This document shows, piece by piece, positions 1 through 8,300 of a stretch of DNA of 17,622 nt. Under the pieces are notes generated by a model. That model made no database searches. It saw nothing but the letters and a program-made list of their open reading frames with translations, and was not told the origin of the DNA. Source of the DNA: Acidimicrobiia bacterium. Its GTDB lineage: Bacteria; Actinomycetota; Acidimicrobiia; Spongiisociales; SHLN01. The stretch covers positions 1 to 17,622 of the forward strand of contig SHLN01000021.1 in NCBI GenBank assembly GCA_004283105.1, written 5' to 3'. The position numbers and the translations under genes were made by a program. Position 1 is the stretch's first letter. The number at the start of each line of letters is the position of its first letter.

Positions 1-72
1 GATCACGCCGGAGTGGTTGCCGTCATCCGGATTCACTGAACCACGGTCACCGGGCCGGTTCGACGGCGGTGC

Positions 73-78
73 TAGCTT
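73..78 (+). promoter_or_regulatory. -10 box for proline dehydrogenase
   Basis: TAGCTT matches the actinobacterial TANNNT -10 form. Seven bases separate it from the ATG at 86, so a transcript starting at the usual distance would begin at or next to the start codon, that is, be leaderless. No clear -35 is visible. Inferred from spacing only. Confidence 0.5.
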
Positions 79-85
79 CGCGCGT

Positions 86-1009
86 ATGAGCATCATGCGT
101 GATGCCCTGCTGTGGGCATCGAAGAACGAGACGCTCAAGACCCACGTCCCTCGCTGGGGATTCGTTCAGCGGGCGTTGCGGCAGTTCATGCCGGGGGAGC
201 GCCTCGAGGACGCTCTCGAGACGGCCACGATGCTGGCGGGCCGAGGCGTCACGAGCATGTTCACCAAGCTCGGTGAGAATCTGACCGACCTCGCTCAGGC
301 CGATGCCGTGGTGGAGCACTATCTCGATGCGTACGACCGGATCGCCGCGCTCGGGCTCGACACCGAGATATCCGTCAAGCCGACCCAACTCGGGCTGGAC
401 CTCGACCCCGAGCACGCCGCTCGCAGCCTCGAGACCCTCGCTGCCAAGGCGGAAGCAGTCGGTAACTGGCTATGGATCGACATGGAGTCGAGCGAGTATG
501 TCCAACCGACCATCGACCTCTACAAGCGGGTCAAGGGGAAGCACTTCCCGGTCGGGATCTGTCTCCAGTCCTACCTGCATCGGACTCCGCAGGACATCAA
601 GGACCTCATTCCCCTCCAGCCCGGCATCCGGCTCGTGAAGGGTGCCTACAAGGAGCCCGCCTCGCTGGCGATCACGAACCGGGCCGAGAACGATGAGGCG
701 TTCTTCCGGCAGGGAGCCGATCTGCTGGCCGCCGATGGAGTGCGGCTGGCGCTGGCCACCCACGACGTCACCCTGCTCGACCGGCTCGAAGTGGTGGCCA
801 GGACCATCGGCAAGGGCAAGGATGCCTACGAGATCCAGATGCTGTTCGGTATCCGGATGGAAGACCAGTACCGGTACGCCGCCGAGGGGTATCGGATGCG
901 GGACCTCACCGCCTACGGCGAGCAGTGGTACCCGTGGTATGTGCGCCGCCTGGCCGAGCGGCCCGCCAACCTGGCCTTTGTCGCCCGAAACGTGTTTGCT
1001 CGGAACTGA
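86..1009 (+). CDS. putB: Proline dehydrogenase (FAD-dependent, monofunctional)
   Basis: Oxidises L-proline to pyrroline-5-carboxylate with FAD, the first step of proline catabolism to glutamate; usually a peripheral membrane enzyme passing electrons to quinone. The 307-residue product is the size of monofunctional bacterial PRODH (Thermus, Bacillus types). Visible family blocks: SVKPTQLG (96-103), IDMES (131-135), LQSYLHRT (160-167), RLVKGAYKE (182-190), ATHD (224-227), QMLFGIR (251-257) and the proline-carboxylate-binding YVRRLAERP (285-293), all in the order of the TIM-barrel fold. An in-frame TTG at 17 would add 23 unrelated residues; ATG 86 is preferred because homologues begin close to MRDxxL and a -10 box lies seven bases upstream. 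ATG 95 is also possible. No P5C dehydrogenase gene is in view. It is followed in the same direction by the malic enzyme. Confidence 0.93.
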   Translation: MSIMRDALLWASKNETLKTHVPRWGFVQRALRQFMPGERLEDALETATMLAGRGVTSMFTKLGENLTDLAQADAVVEHYLDAYDRIAALGLDTEISVKPTQLGLDLDPEHAARSLETLAAKAEAVGNWLWIDMESSEYVQPTIDLYKRVKGKHFPVGICLQSYLHRTPQDIKDLIPLQPGIRLVKGAYKEPASLAITNRAENDEAFFRQGADLLAADGVRLALATHDVTLLDRLEVVARTIGKGKDAYEIQMLFGIRMEDQYRYAAEGYRMRDLTAYGEQWYPWYVRRLAERPANLAFVARNVFARN

Positions 1010-1041
1010 AGGCCATGCCGCCGGGGGACATCCAGTAGTCG

Positions 1042-1047
1042 TAGGCT
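1042..1047 (+). promoter_or_regulatory. Possible -10 box for malic enzyme
   Basis: TAGGCT (TANNNT form) is 6 bases before an in-frame GTG at 1054 and 24 bases before the ATG at 1072. A transcript starting near 1054 would carry the GGAGG at 1062-1066 as ribosome binding site for ATG 1072. It suggests malic enzyme has its own promoter rather than relying only on read-through from proline dehydrogenase. Confidence 0.4.
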
Positions 1048-1071
1048 TGAGCTGTGCGATTGGAGGACCTC

Positions 1072-2769
1072 ATGCACTACTCAGTCAAGGTCGATCCTGA
1101 CACCTCCCAGCGTTACCTGGCCGTCTCGGTTCGCGGCCAGGACCTCCTCAAAGACTCGTTGCTCAACAAGGGCACCGCGTTCACGGAGGAGGAGCGCGAC
1201 GCTTTCGGTCTGCGGGGCCTTCTCCCCGATCACGTGAGCGTGATTGACAGTCAGCTTGATCGCGTCCGGACTCAATTGGATCTGAAGCCGGACCCGATCC
1301 AGAAGAACATCTATCTGAGCGGACTGCAGGACCGGAACGAAACCCTTTTCTACCGGTTTCTCATCGAGAACCTGGAGGAAGTGGTTCCCCTCGTGTACAC
1401 GCCGGTGGTGGCCGAGGCGTGTCGGCACTGGAGCCGTCTCTACCGGCGCGCCCGCGGCGTGTTCATTACTCCGAAGGACCGGGGGCGGATCACGACGTTG
1501 CTCCGGTCCCGCCCGACCCGGGAGCCGGGCGTGATCGTGGTCACCGACAACGAACGCATTCTGGGCATTGGCGACCAGGGAGCCGGCGGCATGGGCATCC
1601 CGATCGGCAAGCTCGCTCTCTATACGGCGGGCGCCGGGATTCACCCGGCCAACACGTTCCCCATCTCCCTCGACGTTGGAACGAACAACGAAGAGCTGCT
1701 CAACGATCCTCTCTACCTCGGGCTTCACGAGCCCCGGCTGCGGGGCGACGACTACTGGTCGCTTATCGATGAGTTCGTCGAAGCCGTGACCGAAGTATTC
1801 CCTCACAGCCTGTTGCAGTGGGAGGACTTCGGGAACAAGACGAGTTTCCGCAATCTCGACCGGTACCGGGATCGGCTCGCCTCATTCAACGATGACATCG
1901 AGGGCACCGCCGCCACCGTTGTTGCCGGCTTGCTGGTGGCGATGCGGGAGCTGGGAACGTCCTGGCCCGACCAGCGGATCGTGATCGCAGGGGCCGGATC
2001 GGCCGGCATTGGTCTTGCCCGCACCATCACCGCTGCCATGCGGGGGTCTGGCATGACCGAGGCGGATGCCCGGTCCCGTATCTATCTCACCGACAGCAAG
2101 AGCCTCGTGAACGAGGACCGCACCGACATCACCGAAGAGAAGCGCGTCTGGGCGGTGGAGAGAGAGCGCATGGCAGGGTGGGGTGTCACCGGCTCCCCGG
2201 TGCTGGCCGAGGTCGTGCGCAACGTTCACCCGACCGTCTTGATCGGTCTCTCAGGGCAGGCAGGCCTGTTTGGCAAAGAAATGATCAGGGATGTGGCCGA
2301 CGCCGTCGAGCGTCCCCTCATCATGCCGATGTCGAATCCGACGAATTGCACCGAGGTGCTCCCCGCCGATGCCCTGGATTGGACTGAAGGACGGGCGATC
2401 ATTGCAACCGGCAGCCCATTTGAGCCGGTGGTTCGCGACGGCCGCACCCATCAAATCGGTCAGGCCAACAACATGTATATCTTCCCGGCGATGGGCCTCG
2501 GCACGCTGGCTGTGCAAGCGAGTCGAGTGACCGATGGCATGTTCCTGGCCGCAGCCGAGACCCTCGCCGACGCGGTGGACCCAGCCTTGTCGGCGGCGGG
2601 GGCGTTGTTCCCGAGCATCACCGACGTACGGGAGGTCTCACGGGCGCTGGCGGTGGCGGTCGGGCAGCAAGCGATCGCCGAGGGCGTTGCCGACGAGCAG
2701 GAGGATGTTGGCGCGCTGGTGGACGACCTGATCTGGTTTCCGGAGTACATCCCGTTCCGGCCGGCCTAG
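1072..2769 (+). CDS. maeA: NAD-type malic enzyme (malate dehydrogenase, oxaloacetate-decarboxylating)
   Basis: Decarboxylates malate to pyruvate with reduction of NAD(P), a cytosolic link between the TCA cycle and pyruvate. From ATG 1072 the protein is 565 residues, the length of E. coli MaeA/SfcA. The large malic-enzyme layout is complete: VYTP with catalytic Tyr109, the glycine-rich GIGDQGAGGMGIPIGKLALY block (165-184) with catalytic Lys180, metal ligands Glu251/Asp252 in WEDF and Asp275 in FNDDIEGT, the Rossmann GAGSAGIGLA (307-316) and SNPT (421-424). The start is set by GGAGG at 1062-1066, five bases upstream; GTG 1054 (six residues longer) is the alternative if the message is leaderless. 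Malolactic enzyme shares these motifs and cannot be strictly excluded. Its stop overlaps that of the convergent channel gene. Confidence 0.93.
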   Translation: MHYSVKVDPDTSQRYLAVSVRGQDLLKDSLLNKGTAFTEEERDAFGLRGLLPDHVSVIDSQLDRVRTQLDLKPDPIQKNIYLSGLQDRNETLFYRFLIENLEEVVPLVYTPVVAEACRHWSRLYRRARGVFITPKDRGRITTLLRSRPTREPGVIVVTDNERILGIGDQGAGGMGIPIGKLALYTAGAGIHPANTFPISLDVGTNNEELLNDPLYLGLHEPRLRGDDYWSLIDEFVEAVTEVFPHSLLQWEDFGNKTSFRNLDRYRDRLASFNDDIEGTAATVVAGLLVAMRELGTSWPDQRIVIAGAGSAGIGLARTITAAMRGSGMTEADARSRIYLTDSKSLVNEDRTDITEEKRVWAVERERMAGWGVTGSPVLAEVVRNVHPTVLIGLSGQAGLFGKEMIRDVADAVERPLIMPMSNPTNCTEVLPADALDWTEGRAIIATGSPFEPVVRDGRTHQIGQANNMYIFPAMGLGTLAVQASRVTDGMFLAAAETLADAVDPALSAAGALFPSITDVREVSRALAVAVGQQAIAEGVADEQEDVGALVDDLIWFPEYIPFRPA

Positions 2770-3887
2770 TTGAACTCGCCTTCGGGGGCCGCCTTCGGAA
2801 CGAACTCGTCTCCCTTGGGAAGCGGGGCCGTGGTCACGGGCACAGGCTCGTCGGCAACCTCGTGGAGCCACACGGTGCGCTGCGGGAACGGGATCTCAAT
2901 CCCGACTTCGTCGAATTTCTCTTTGAGCCGACGGCGAATGACGCGTGACGTTGCCCATTGCTCGCCCGGTTCTACTTTGACGGCCAGTCGGATGGCAATG
3001 GCATCCGATCCGAAGTTTTCGACACCCCAGATCTCCGGCTCTTCGACAATGGTGGCGTTGGGGAGGGCGTCCCTCCACACCGAGTCGGCGACTTCCTTGA
3101 TCGCCGCCATGGCGTGATTCACGTTTGTGTCGTACGCCACTTCAATATCCAGCACTGCTCGCGCCCACTGCTGCGATTTGTTGGCAACCCGTGCGATCTC
3201 CCCGTTCGGCACATGCCAGAGCGTGCCATGAACATCGCGGATCTGGGTCGTGCGCAAGCTGACGGCTTCCACCACGCCTGCCGCCGAACCGACGTCGATG
3301 ATGTCGCCGACGCCGAACTGGTCTTCTATCAGCATGAAGATGCCGGACAGAAAGTCCTTCACGAGGCTCTGGGCGCCGAACCCGAACGCGATACCAACGA
3401 TGCCGGCGCTTGCCACGAGTGGACCGAGGTTGACGCCGAACTCGCTGAGAGACATGAAGGCGGCGATGGTGTAGATGACCAGCGCCGCGATGGATTTGAG
3501 CACGGTACCGAGGGTCTCGGTGCGCTTGCGGGCCCGTTCGGCCTGAATCGCAGATCGTTCCGCTCGACGAACGGCCAACTCGCGGAGCATCTCGAGCCGA
3601 CCGAGTTCCTCGTCGGTCGTCCCGGGCTCCAGGTCGGGGTCGACGACGTTCTCCTGCTGGTTCGCGATCAACCGCTCAATGCTGCGTGAGATGAGTCGAC
3701 GCACGATGCGGTTGATGATCCATGCGGCCAAGAAGATGATGGCGGCCGTGGCCGGTCGCACGAGGAAGTCGGCCACCTCGGCAATCGTCTCGCTTTCGGT
3801 GAAGTCGAACACGAGTTCGCAGAAGAAGGATGGGTCGGCGCCACAAGCGTCGGCGAACTCAGCGGGTGATTGAAAAAGAAATGCCAT
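2766..3887 (-). CDS. MscS-family mechanosensitive channel
   Basis: Small-conductance mechanosensitive channel-like inner membrane protein, expected to release solutes on hypo-osmotic shock as a heptamer. The 373-residue protein has a hydrophobic helix at about 41-62, a long charged Arg/Glu-rich segment at about 95-127, a second helix at about 129-152, then the signature pore helix rich in Gly/Ala (about 155-191, containing GIAFGFGAQSLVKD) running into the cytoplasmic beta domain (VGDIIDVG, then HVPNGEI). The C-terminal alpha/beta domain is present, with a Pro/Glu-rich tail. The charged insert between the first two helices is longer than in E. coli MscS. ATG 3887 is chosen because TATCGT lies seven bases upstream; a GTG at 3896 overlaps that box. 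Convergent with malic enzyme. Confidence 0.92.
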   Translation of the reverse strand: MAFLFQSPAEFADACGADPSFFCELVFDFTESETIAEVADFLVRPATAAIIFLAAWIINRIVRRLISRSIERLIANQQENVVDPDLEPGTTDEELGRLEMLRELAVRRAERSAIQAERARKRTETLGTVLKSIAALVIYTIAAFMSLSEFGVNLGPLVASAGIVGIAFGFGAQSLVKDFLSGIFMLIEDQFGVGDIIDVGSAAGVVEAVSLRTTQIRDVHGTLWHVPNGEIARVANKSQQWARAVLDIEVAYDTNVNHAMAAIKEVADSVWRDALPNATIVEEPEIWGVENFGSDAIAIRLAVKVEPGEQWATSRVIRRRLKEKFDEVGIEIPFPQRTVWLHEVADEPVPVTTAPLPKGDEFVPKAAPEGEFN

Positions 3888-3894
3888 GCCCGGC

Positions 3895-3900
3895 ACGATA
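3895..3900 (-). promoter_or_regulatory. -10 box for MscS gene
   Basis: On the minus strand this reads TATCGT, with seven bases to the ATG ending at 3887. This is the same spacing as at the proline dehydrogenase and YwiC-like genes and predicts a leaderless message; no Shine-Dalgarno sequence is visible before the ATG. Confidence 0.5.
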
Positions 3901-3995
3901 GGAAGGGCCCCAGGTGATTCTGCGGCAATGTGCGAGGGACGCTATGTGCCATGCGCTCTGCGCTGTGCGCCAACCAGTCCCACCAATCTCACCAT

Positions 3996-4018
3996 GCCGG
4001 TCTGCGAAGCAGACCGGC
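3996..4018. repeat. Perfect 10-bp hairpin with GAA loop (first of a tandem pair)
   Basis: GCCGGTCTGC, then GAA, then its exact reverse complement GCAGACCGGC. The centre reads GCGAAGC, a sequence known to form an exceptionally stable DNA mini-hairpin. There is no T-tract on either side, so a simple intrinsic terminator is not the obvious reading. Confidence 0.85.
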
Positions 4019-4021
4019 TAA

Positions 4022-4044
4022 GGAACTCGCCGAAGGCGAGTTCC
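4022..4044. repeat. Perfect 10-bp hairpin with GAA loop (second of a tandem pair)
   Basis: GGAACTCGCC, then GAA, then its exact reverse complement GGCGAGTTCC. It has the same stem length and loop as the hairpin three bases before it but a different stem sequence, so the architecture rather than the sequence is repeated. Confidence 0.85.
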
Positions 4045-4058
4045 CGCCGAGCGCCCCA

Positions 4059-4159
4059 CTCCACCTGCAGAGTCACCATGACGCCATCGCATCACGCCTG
4101 ACCCGATGTTTCATCAAGCGCGCCAGCGTCGGGGAAGGTAGGCGTCGCCGCAGGTGGAG
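4059..4159. repeat. Nested inverted repeat, possible structured RNA
   Basis: CTCCACCTGC at 4059-4068 pairs perfectly with GCAGGTGGAG at 4150-4159. Inside it GACGCC (4080-4085) pairs with GGCGTC (4141-4146), and inside that CCCGA (4102-4106) with TCGGG (4129-4133). The three levels are collinear, giving one long interrupted stem of about 100 nt. No known RNA family is recognised; it could be a small RNA, a 3' UTR structure or a non-autonomous repeat element. Confidence 0.5.
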
Positions 4160-4173
4160 CGGCACTCGGCAAT

Positions 4174-4215
4174 GTGGGAGTCAGGGCGCTCTCGGGCGGA
4201 GCGCCCCGATCCCAC
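4174..4215. terminator. Composite hairpin downstream of the 4256-5173 gene
   Basis: GTGGGA (4174-4179) pairs with TCCCAC (4210-4215) and GGGCGCT (4184-4190) with AGCGCCC (4200-4206), leaving a small internal loop and a 9-nt apical loop. It begins 40 bases past the stop of the minus-strand gene, a natural terminator position, but no U-tract follows on the minus strand, so termination is only inferred. Confidence 0.35.
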
Positions 4216-4255
4216 GACCGGAACCGTTGAATGGGAGTCGGGACCATGGATCTAC

Positions 4256-5173
4256 TCATGCGGCCAGGTAGTTGGCGATGCGGGCGGCGGCTCGACGTGC
4301 CTCGACGCTGTCGTCGACCTGGGGTTGGGCGTCGACGCCACACACCCGGCCACTCGGAAGGGAGGTGACGCTGGCGAGGCGGACACCGGAGGACTCGAGG
4401 GCCTCAGAGACCGCCGCTATGCACGGGGTCTCCGGCCCGGCTACAACGGCTCCACAGACAACCAGGCTGTGTGAGCCGGATGAGGCGGAGCGTCGGTCCG
4501 GCGGAGGCTGCACCGCCACTCCGCACTCATCCAGTCGGTCCTTCCACACGGACCAGCCCGCGCCCCGCCGCCACGCGGTCGGGTCGTAGGCGTTTACCGC
4601 CCGCATCGAGGGGAAGCTTGCAGCTGCCAGCCAGCTGGCGGTGGTACGTGGATCGAGCACGCGACTCGGGCTGCCCTGCATGGCACGCCACAGCAGGCCG
4701 GAGATGCGATGCCCGTTGATGGTGATCTGATCTCCGTGCCACTCCAGCTCTACCTCACCGAGGTCCGACGGGTCGAGCTGGCAGGTCGGCACGTGGGCGT
4801 AGAGGAGGCTTGTGGCGACGAGCTGGGCGAGCAGGTCGGACGGTGATGCGACGATGACCACCCCCGGGCGGCCCCGGGAGCCCTCGAGATGACTGGCCCG
4901 GTCGGCACCGGTCGCGAACGGGCCGGAAGGGGTGTGGCGCCCGGCGGGCGGGGTCACCGGCGGCTCGCCCCGCCGTTTGTCCCGCACATGACCGAGTTGC
5001 AGATAGCGACTCGCCCCCGGGCCACGCTTCCGATGCCGGGCGCCACGAATCGAGCGGGTGTGAGTCTCCGGGATGCCTGCTCCCGCCAGGACGAGCCTGC
5101 TGCCGGCCAGCATCGGTGACGTCTTGCCGAGCTCTGTGCGAAGCGGTGCTGGTTGTGTTCCGAACCACGACAT
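4256..5173 (-). CDS. Unrecognised protein, possibly related to ATP-grasp ligases but lacking the catalytic core
   Basis: 305 residues. I cannot assign a family with confidence. Residues 1 to about 105 are Arg/Pro/Gly-rich and low in predicted structure. From about 106 the text (VVIVASPSD, then a hydrophobic helix, then QLDPSDLGEVELEW and HRISGLLWRA) resembles the pre-ATP-grasp domain at the N-terminus of MvdD/graspetide-type peptide ligases. The last 70 residues (LVVCGAVV, then a GRVCGVDAQP strand and a final helix) resemble the end of such enzymes. The central ATP-binding portion expected between them is far too short. The start is supported by GGGAGG with five bases of spacing and a TATGGT -10 box upstream. 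It is divergent from the SARP regulator and could be its target. The resemblance is inference from pattern only. Confidence 0.6.
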   Translation of the reverse strand: MSWFGTQPAPLRTELGKTSPMLAGSRLVLAGAGIPETHTRSIRGARHRKRGPGASRYLQLGHVRDKRRGEPPVTPPAGRHTPSGPFATGADRASHLEGSRGRPGVVIVASPSDLLAQLVATSLLYAHVPTCQLDPSDLGEVELEWHGDQITINGHRISGLLWRAMQGSPSRVLDPRTTASWLAAASFPSMRAVNAYDPTAWRRGAGWSVWKDRLDECGVAVQPPPDRRSASSGSHSLVVCGAVVAGPETPCIAAVSEALESSGVRLASVTSLPSGRVCGVDAQPQVDDSVEARRAAARIANYLAA

Positions 5174-5200
5174 GCCCGACCTCCCGTGTTAGCTGACCGA

Positions 5201-5206
5201 ACCATA
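5201..5206 (-). promoter_or_regulatory. -10 box for the 4256-5173 gene
   Basis: Reads TATGGT on the minus strand, in a locally AT-richer patch. A start about seven bases downstream would give a leader of roughly 20 nt carrying the GGGAGG ribosome binding site before the ATG at 5173. Confidence 0.4.
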
Positions 5207-5333
5207 TGAACTGCCTCTATTTCGGCTATCTCACCGGATCGTCTGCCGCCCCGCGACCTTGCGGCCATTACCCGCCGTGGCGGTTGGACCACCCAGGGCG
5301 GTTCCGGCACTAGCGGTGGGTCTCCCGGAGCAG

Positions 5334-5339
5334 TAGCGT
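5334..5339 (+). promoter_or_regulatory. -10 box for SARP regulator
   Basis: TAGCGT with seven bases to the GTG at 5347. It overlaps the alternative upstream GTG at 5338, which has GGAG at 5327-5330. If this box is used, the message would be leaderless and begin at 5347. Confidence 0.4.
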
Positions 5340-5346
5340 GGTCTGC

Positions 5347-8300
5347 GTGAGCCTCCAGATTCGGCTTCTGGGGGGCTTGCTCATCGAGAGCAACGGGCGG
5401 ATTCTTCCCCGGATTCCGTCGCGCCCCGGGCGATCGCTATTCGCCTTCCTCGTGCTCAATCGGGACCGCCAGCTCAGCCGCGACCTCCTGGCCGGCATGT
5501 TCTGGCCGGACATGGCGGACAATCAAGCCCGTCGCCGCCTCAGCCAAGCCCTCTGGCAGATCCAGACGCTGTTCTCGGGCGTCGGGGTCAGCGAATCGTT
5601 CCTGCTCGCCACCCCCAACGCGGTCCGGTTCAACCCCGGAGCCGACTACTGGCTCGACGTTGAGGCCTTCCAGGCAGCGGTCGAGCCACTCAAGGAGGCG
5701 CCGGGAGGTGATTCGCTGAGCGATTCGGTCGCGGCGGCGCTCGCAGACGCGGTCGAGCTCTACCGCGGTGATCTGCTGGCGGGCATGTACGACGAATGGG
5801 TTCGGGTGGATCAAGAACGCTTGCGCCTGCTGTTCTACCGGGCGCTGTCTCATCTCGCCATGGTCCACAAGAGCCGGGGGGAATTCGAGGAAGCGCTCGG
5901 GTACGCCCGGCGACTGGCCCTGCTCGAGCCGCTCCGGGAGGATGCCCATCGAGACGTCATGCGGCTCTGTTTGCTGGCCGGACGGCCAAACGAGGCGCTG
6001 CTCCAGTACGAGGTGTGCTACTCGGCCCTGGCGGACGAGCTCGGCGCCGAGCCGGAGGATGCCACTACCGCTCTCTTCGAGTCCATTGCCGCCCAGCGTC
6101 TGTCGGGCCGACGTCCGTTCGTGCCCGAGGCCAGGTCACCTCTCTTTGACCTCGCCACGCCCATCCCCATGGTCGGGCGGGAACAACCAAGAACGATCGC
6201 CGTCGAGGCGATCGAGGCAGCCCTCGCCGGCCGGGGGGCGACGTTGCTGGTCGAGGGCGAGCCCGGCATCGGGAAGACCCGTCTGCTGGAGGCCATGGCC
6301 GAGGACGCCAACTGGCGCGGCTTCGGCGTTCTCTGGGGCGAGGCACTGCAAGGCGACGCGGCGCGGTCCTTTCAGCCGCTCGCCACCGCTCTCGCCGGTG
6401 CCCTGTCCCGACTTCGGTCCGAGCAGCTCGCCGCGCAGGTGGACGGGATGTGGCTCGGTGAGCTATCGCGGATCGTACCGGGACTGCGCGACATGCTGCC
6501 GGATGCCCCGCCGGTAGCGGCCCTCGAGCCGTCGGAGGAGGCGGGTCGGATGCGGGAGGCAATCGGCCGTGCCATCGTCGGTCTCAGTCGCATCACGCCC
6601 CACCTGCTGATCCTCGACGACTTCCAATGGGCAGATGACGACACGATCGCTGCGGTGGTAGATCTGGCGGTGGCTATCCAGGATGCCCCGGTCGTCCTGT
6701 GTCTTTCCTACCGATCCCAGGAAGCCAGGGATCGCCGGGCGGTGTGGGACGGCCTGAGGAGGGTCGACACCATCGGTCGGGTGCGCCGCGTCGGGGTCGA
6801 GCCGCTTTCGCATGCTGAAACGGCTGAGCTCATACGGGTGAGCTCAGCGGCGCATGGCGACGCCACTCTCATCGGCAAGATCTACCGCGAGACCGGCGGC
6901 AATCCGCTCTTCGTCCTCGAGACGTTGCGGGCGCTGCACGAGCACAACGTGGCCGTGGCCGAGGCGGGGGAGGCGGTCGACGAGTTTCCGCTCCCGACCA
7001 CCGTTCAGGACCTGATCTCCCGTCGGCTCAGGTCGCTGTCGACGGCCGACCGGGCCATCCTCGACCTGTTTGCCGTCGCCGGGCTGGAGGCCGATGCCTC
7101 CGTGATCGCTGCCGCCCTCGACCGTCCCCGTCCCGAGTTCTTCGAGGGACTGGATGTGCTCGTCGCGCGGGGCATCTTGTTCGAACGCGAGAATCGCTAC
7201 CGCTTCCGTCACGAGCAGGTGCGACGGGCGGTGCTCGAGGACCTGGCAGGGGGCGGGCCCGATCTTCACCGGGCGGTGGCCGCGGTCCTGGAACGGCTGA
7301 CTCCGGCCGATTCGGAGGCGATCGCTCATCATTTCGTCGCAGCCGGTCTCGGTGGCGCGGCCAAGCCGTACGCATTGCGGGCCGCCGAACGGGCACAGGC
7401 CATGCGGGCCTATGCCACCGCAGCCAATCACTACCGAACGGCGCTGGCCGTCGGCTCCTTTGCGGACGGCGAGCGACTCGATGTCTTGTTCGGGTACGAG
7501 CAGGTGCTCGACGTGCTCGGGAGGCGCGACGATCAAGCCATCGTCCTGGCCGAAATGCGATCGCTCGCCGACATCGATGGCACCCGGCGGGCAGCCGCCC
7601 TGCGCCGGGCGGCCTGGCATTCGGCCCACACCGACCGGTTCGACGAGGCGAGAAGCGTGGCTTCCGAGGCCCTCACCATCGACACGGTGGCAGGGGATGA
7701 CTCCGCCATTGGTGAGGACCGGCTCGTGCTCGGCATGGTCGGGTTGTGGTCGGGAGACCTCGCGGCAGCCGTCGACCACCTCCGGGAGGGGGCGGCGCTG
7801 GCTACGACGGCCGCCCAACAGGGACAGCTGCGACGGGCACTCGGGAGTGCCTTGAGCGCTGTGCAGGAATACGAGGAGGCCGAGCGCGAAGCGCAGGCAG
7901 CGCTCGAGTTGTTTGGTGACGCCGACGACCGGCGGGGTGAGGCGGAAGCGCTCGGATTGCTGGGCGTGATCACGATGGAGCGTGGCGATGCGGGAGAGGC
8001 GGTGTCTCACTACGACCGGGCGGTCATGTTGTGTCGCGAGATCGGCTACCGGCATGGGGAAGCCGTCAACACGGCGAACCGGGGTAACGCACTCTGGTAC
8101 GCAGGACGAATCCCGGGAGCCCTCACCTCCTTCGGTGAGGCCATCAGCCTGTTCAGGTCGATGGGCAACCGGCGGGGCGAGTCCCTTGTCCAAGCCAACG
8201 CCGCCTCGATTCACCACTCGGTCGTCGGAGATGATGTCACCGCAGCCGAGTATTCGCGTTCGGCTCTCGACTACTTCGTTGAGGTCGGGAATGAGGACGG

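Larger units (their letters stand above)
3888..4255. other. Gene-free structured intergenic region
   Basis: 368 bases between the MscS start and the 3' end of the next minus-strand gene. Apart from the MscS -10 box it holds no convincing coding sequence: the + frames through it give Arg/Ser/Pro-rich translations without a good start. It is unusually dense in inverted repeats: two tandem hairpins (3996-4044), a nested inverted repeat (4059-4159) and a composite hairpin (4174-4215), each listed separately. It lies downstream of the 4256-5173 gene, so on the minus strand it would be that gene's 3' region. Confidence 0.6.

Noticed and set aside
2958..3689. 243-codon + frame opposite the MscS gene
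   Set aside because: Antisense shadow; the opposite strand has the MscS pore and beta-domain signature.
3930..4271. Possible small gene in the structured gap
   Set aside because: The translation is Arg/Ser/Pro-rich, runs through all the inverted repeats and lacks a ribosome binding site.
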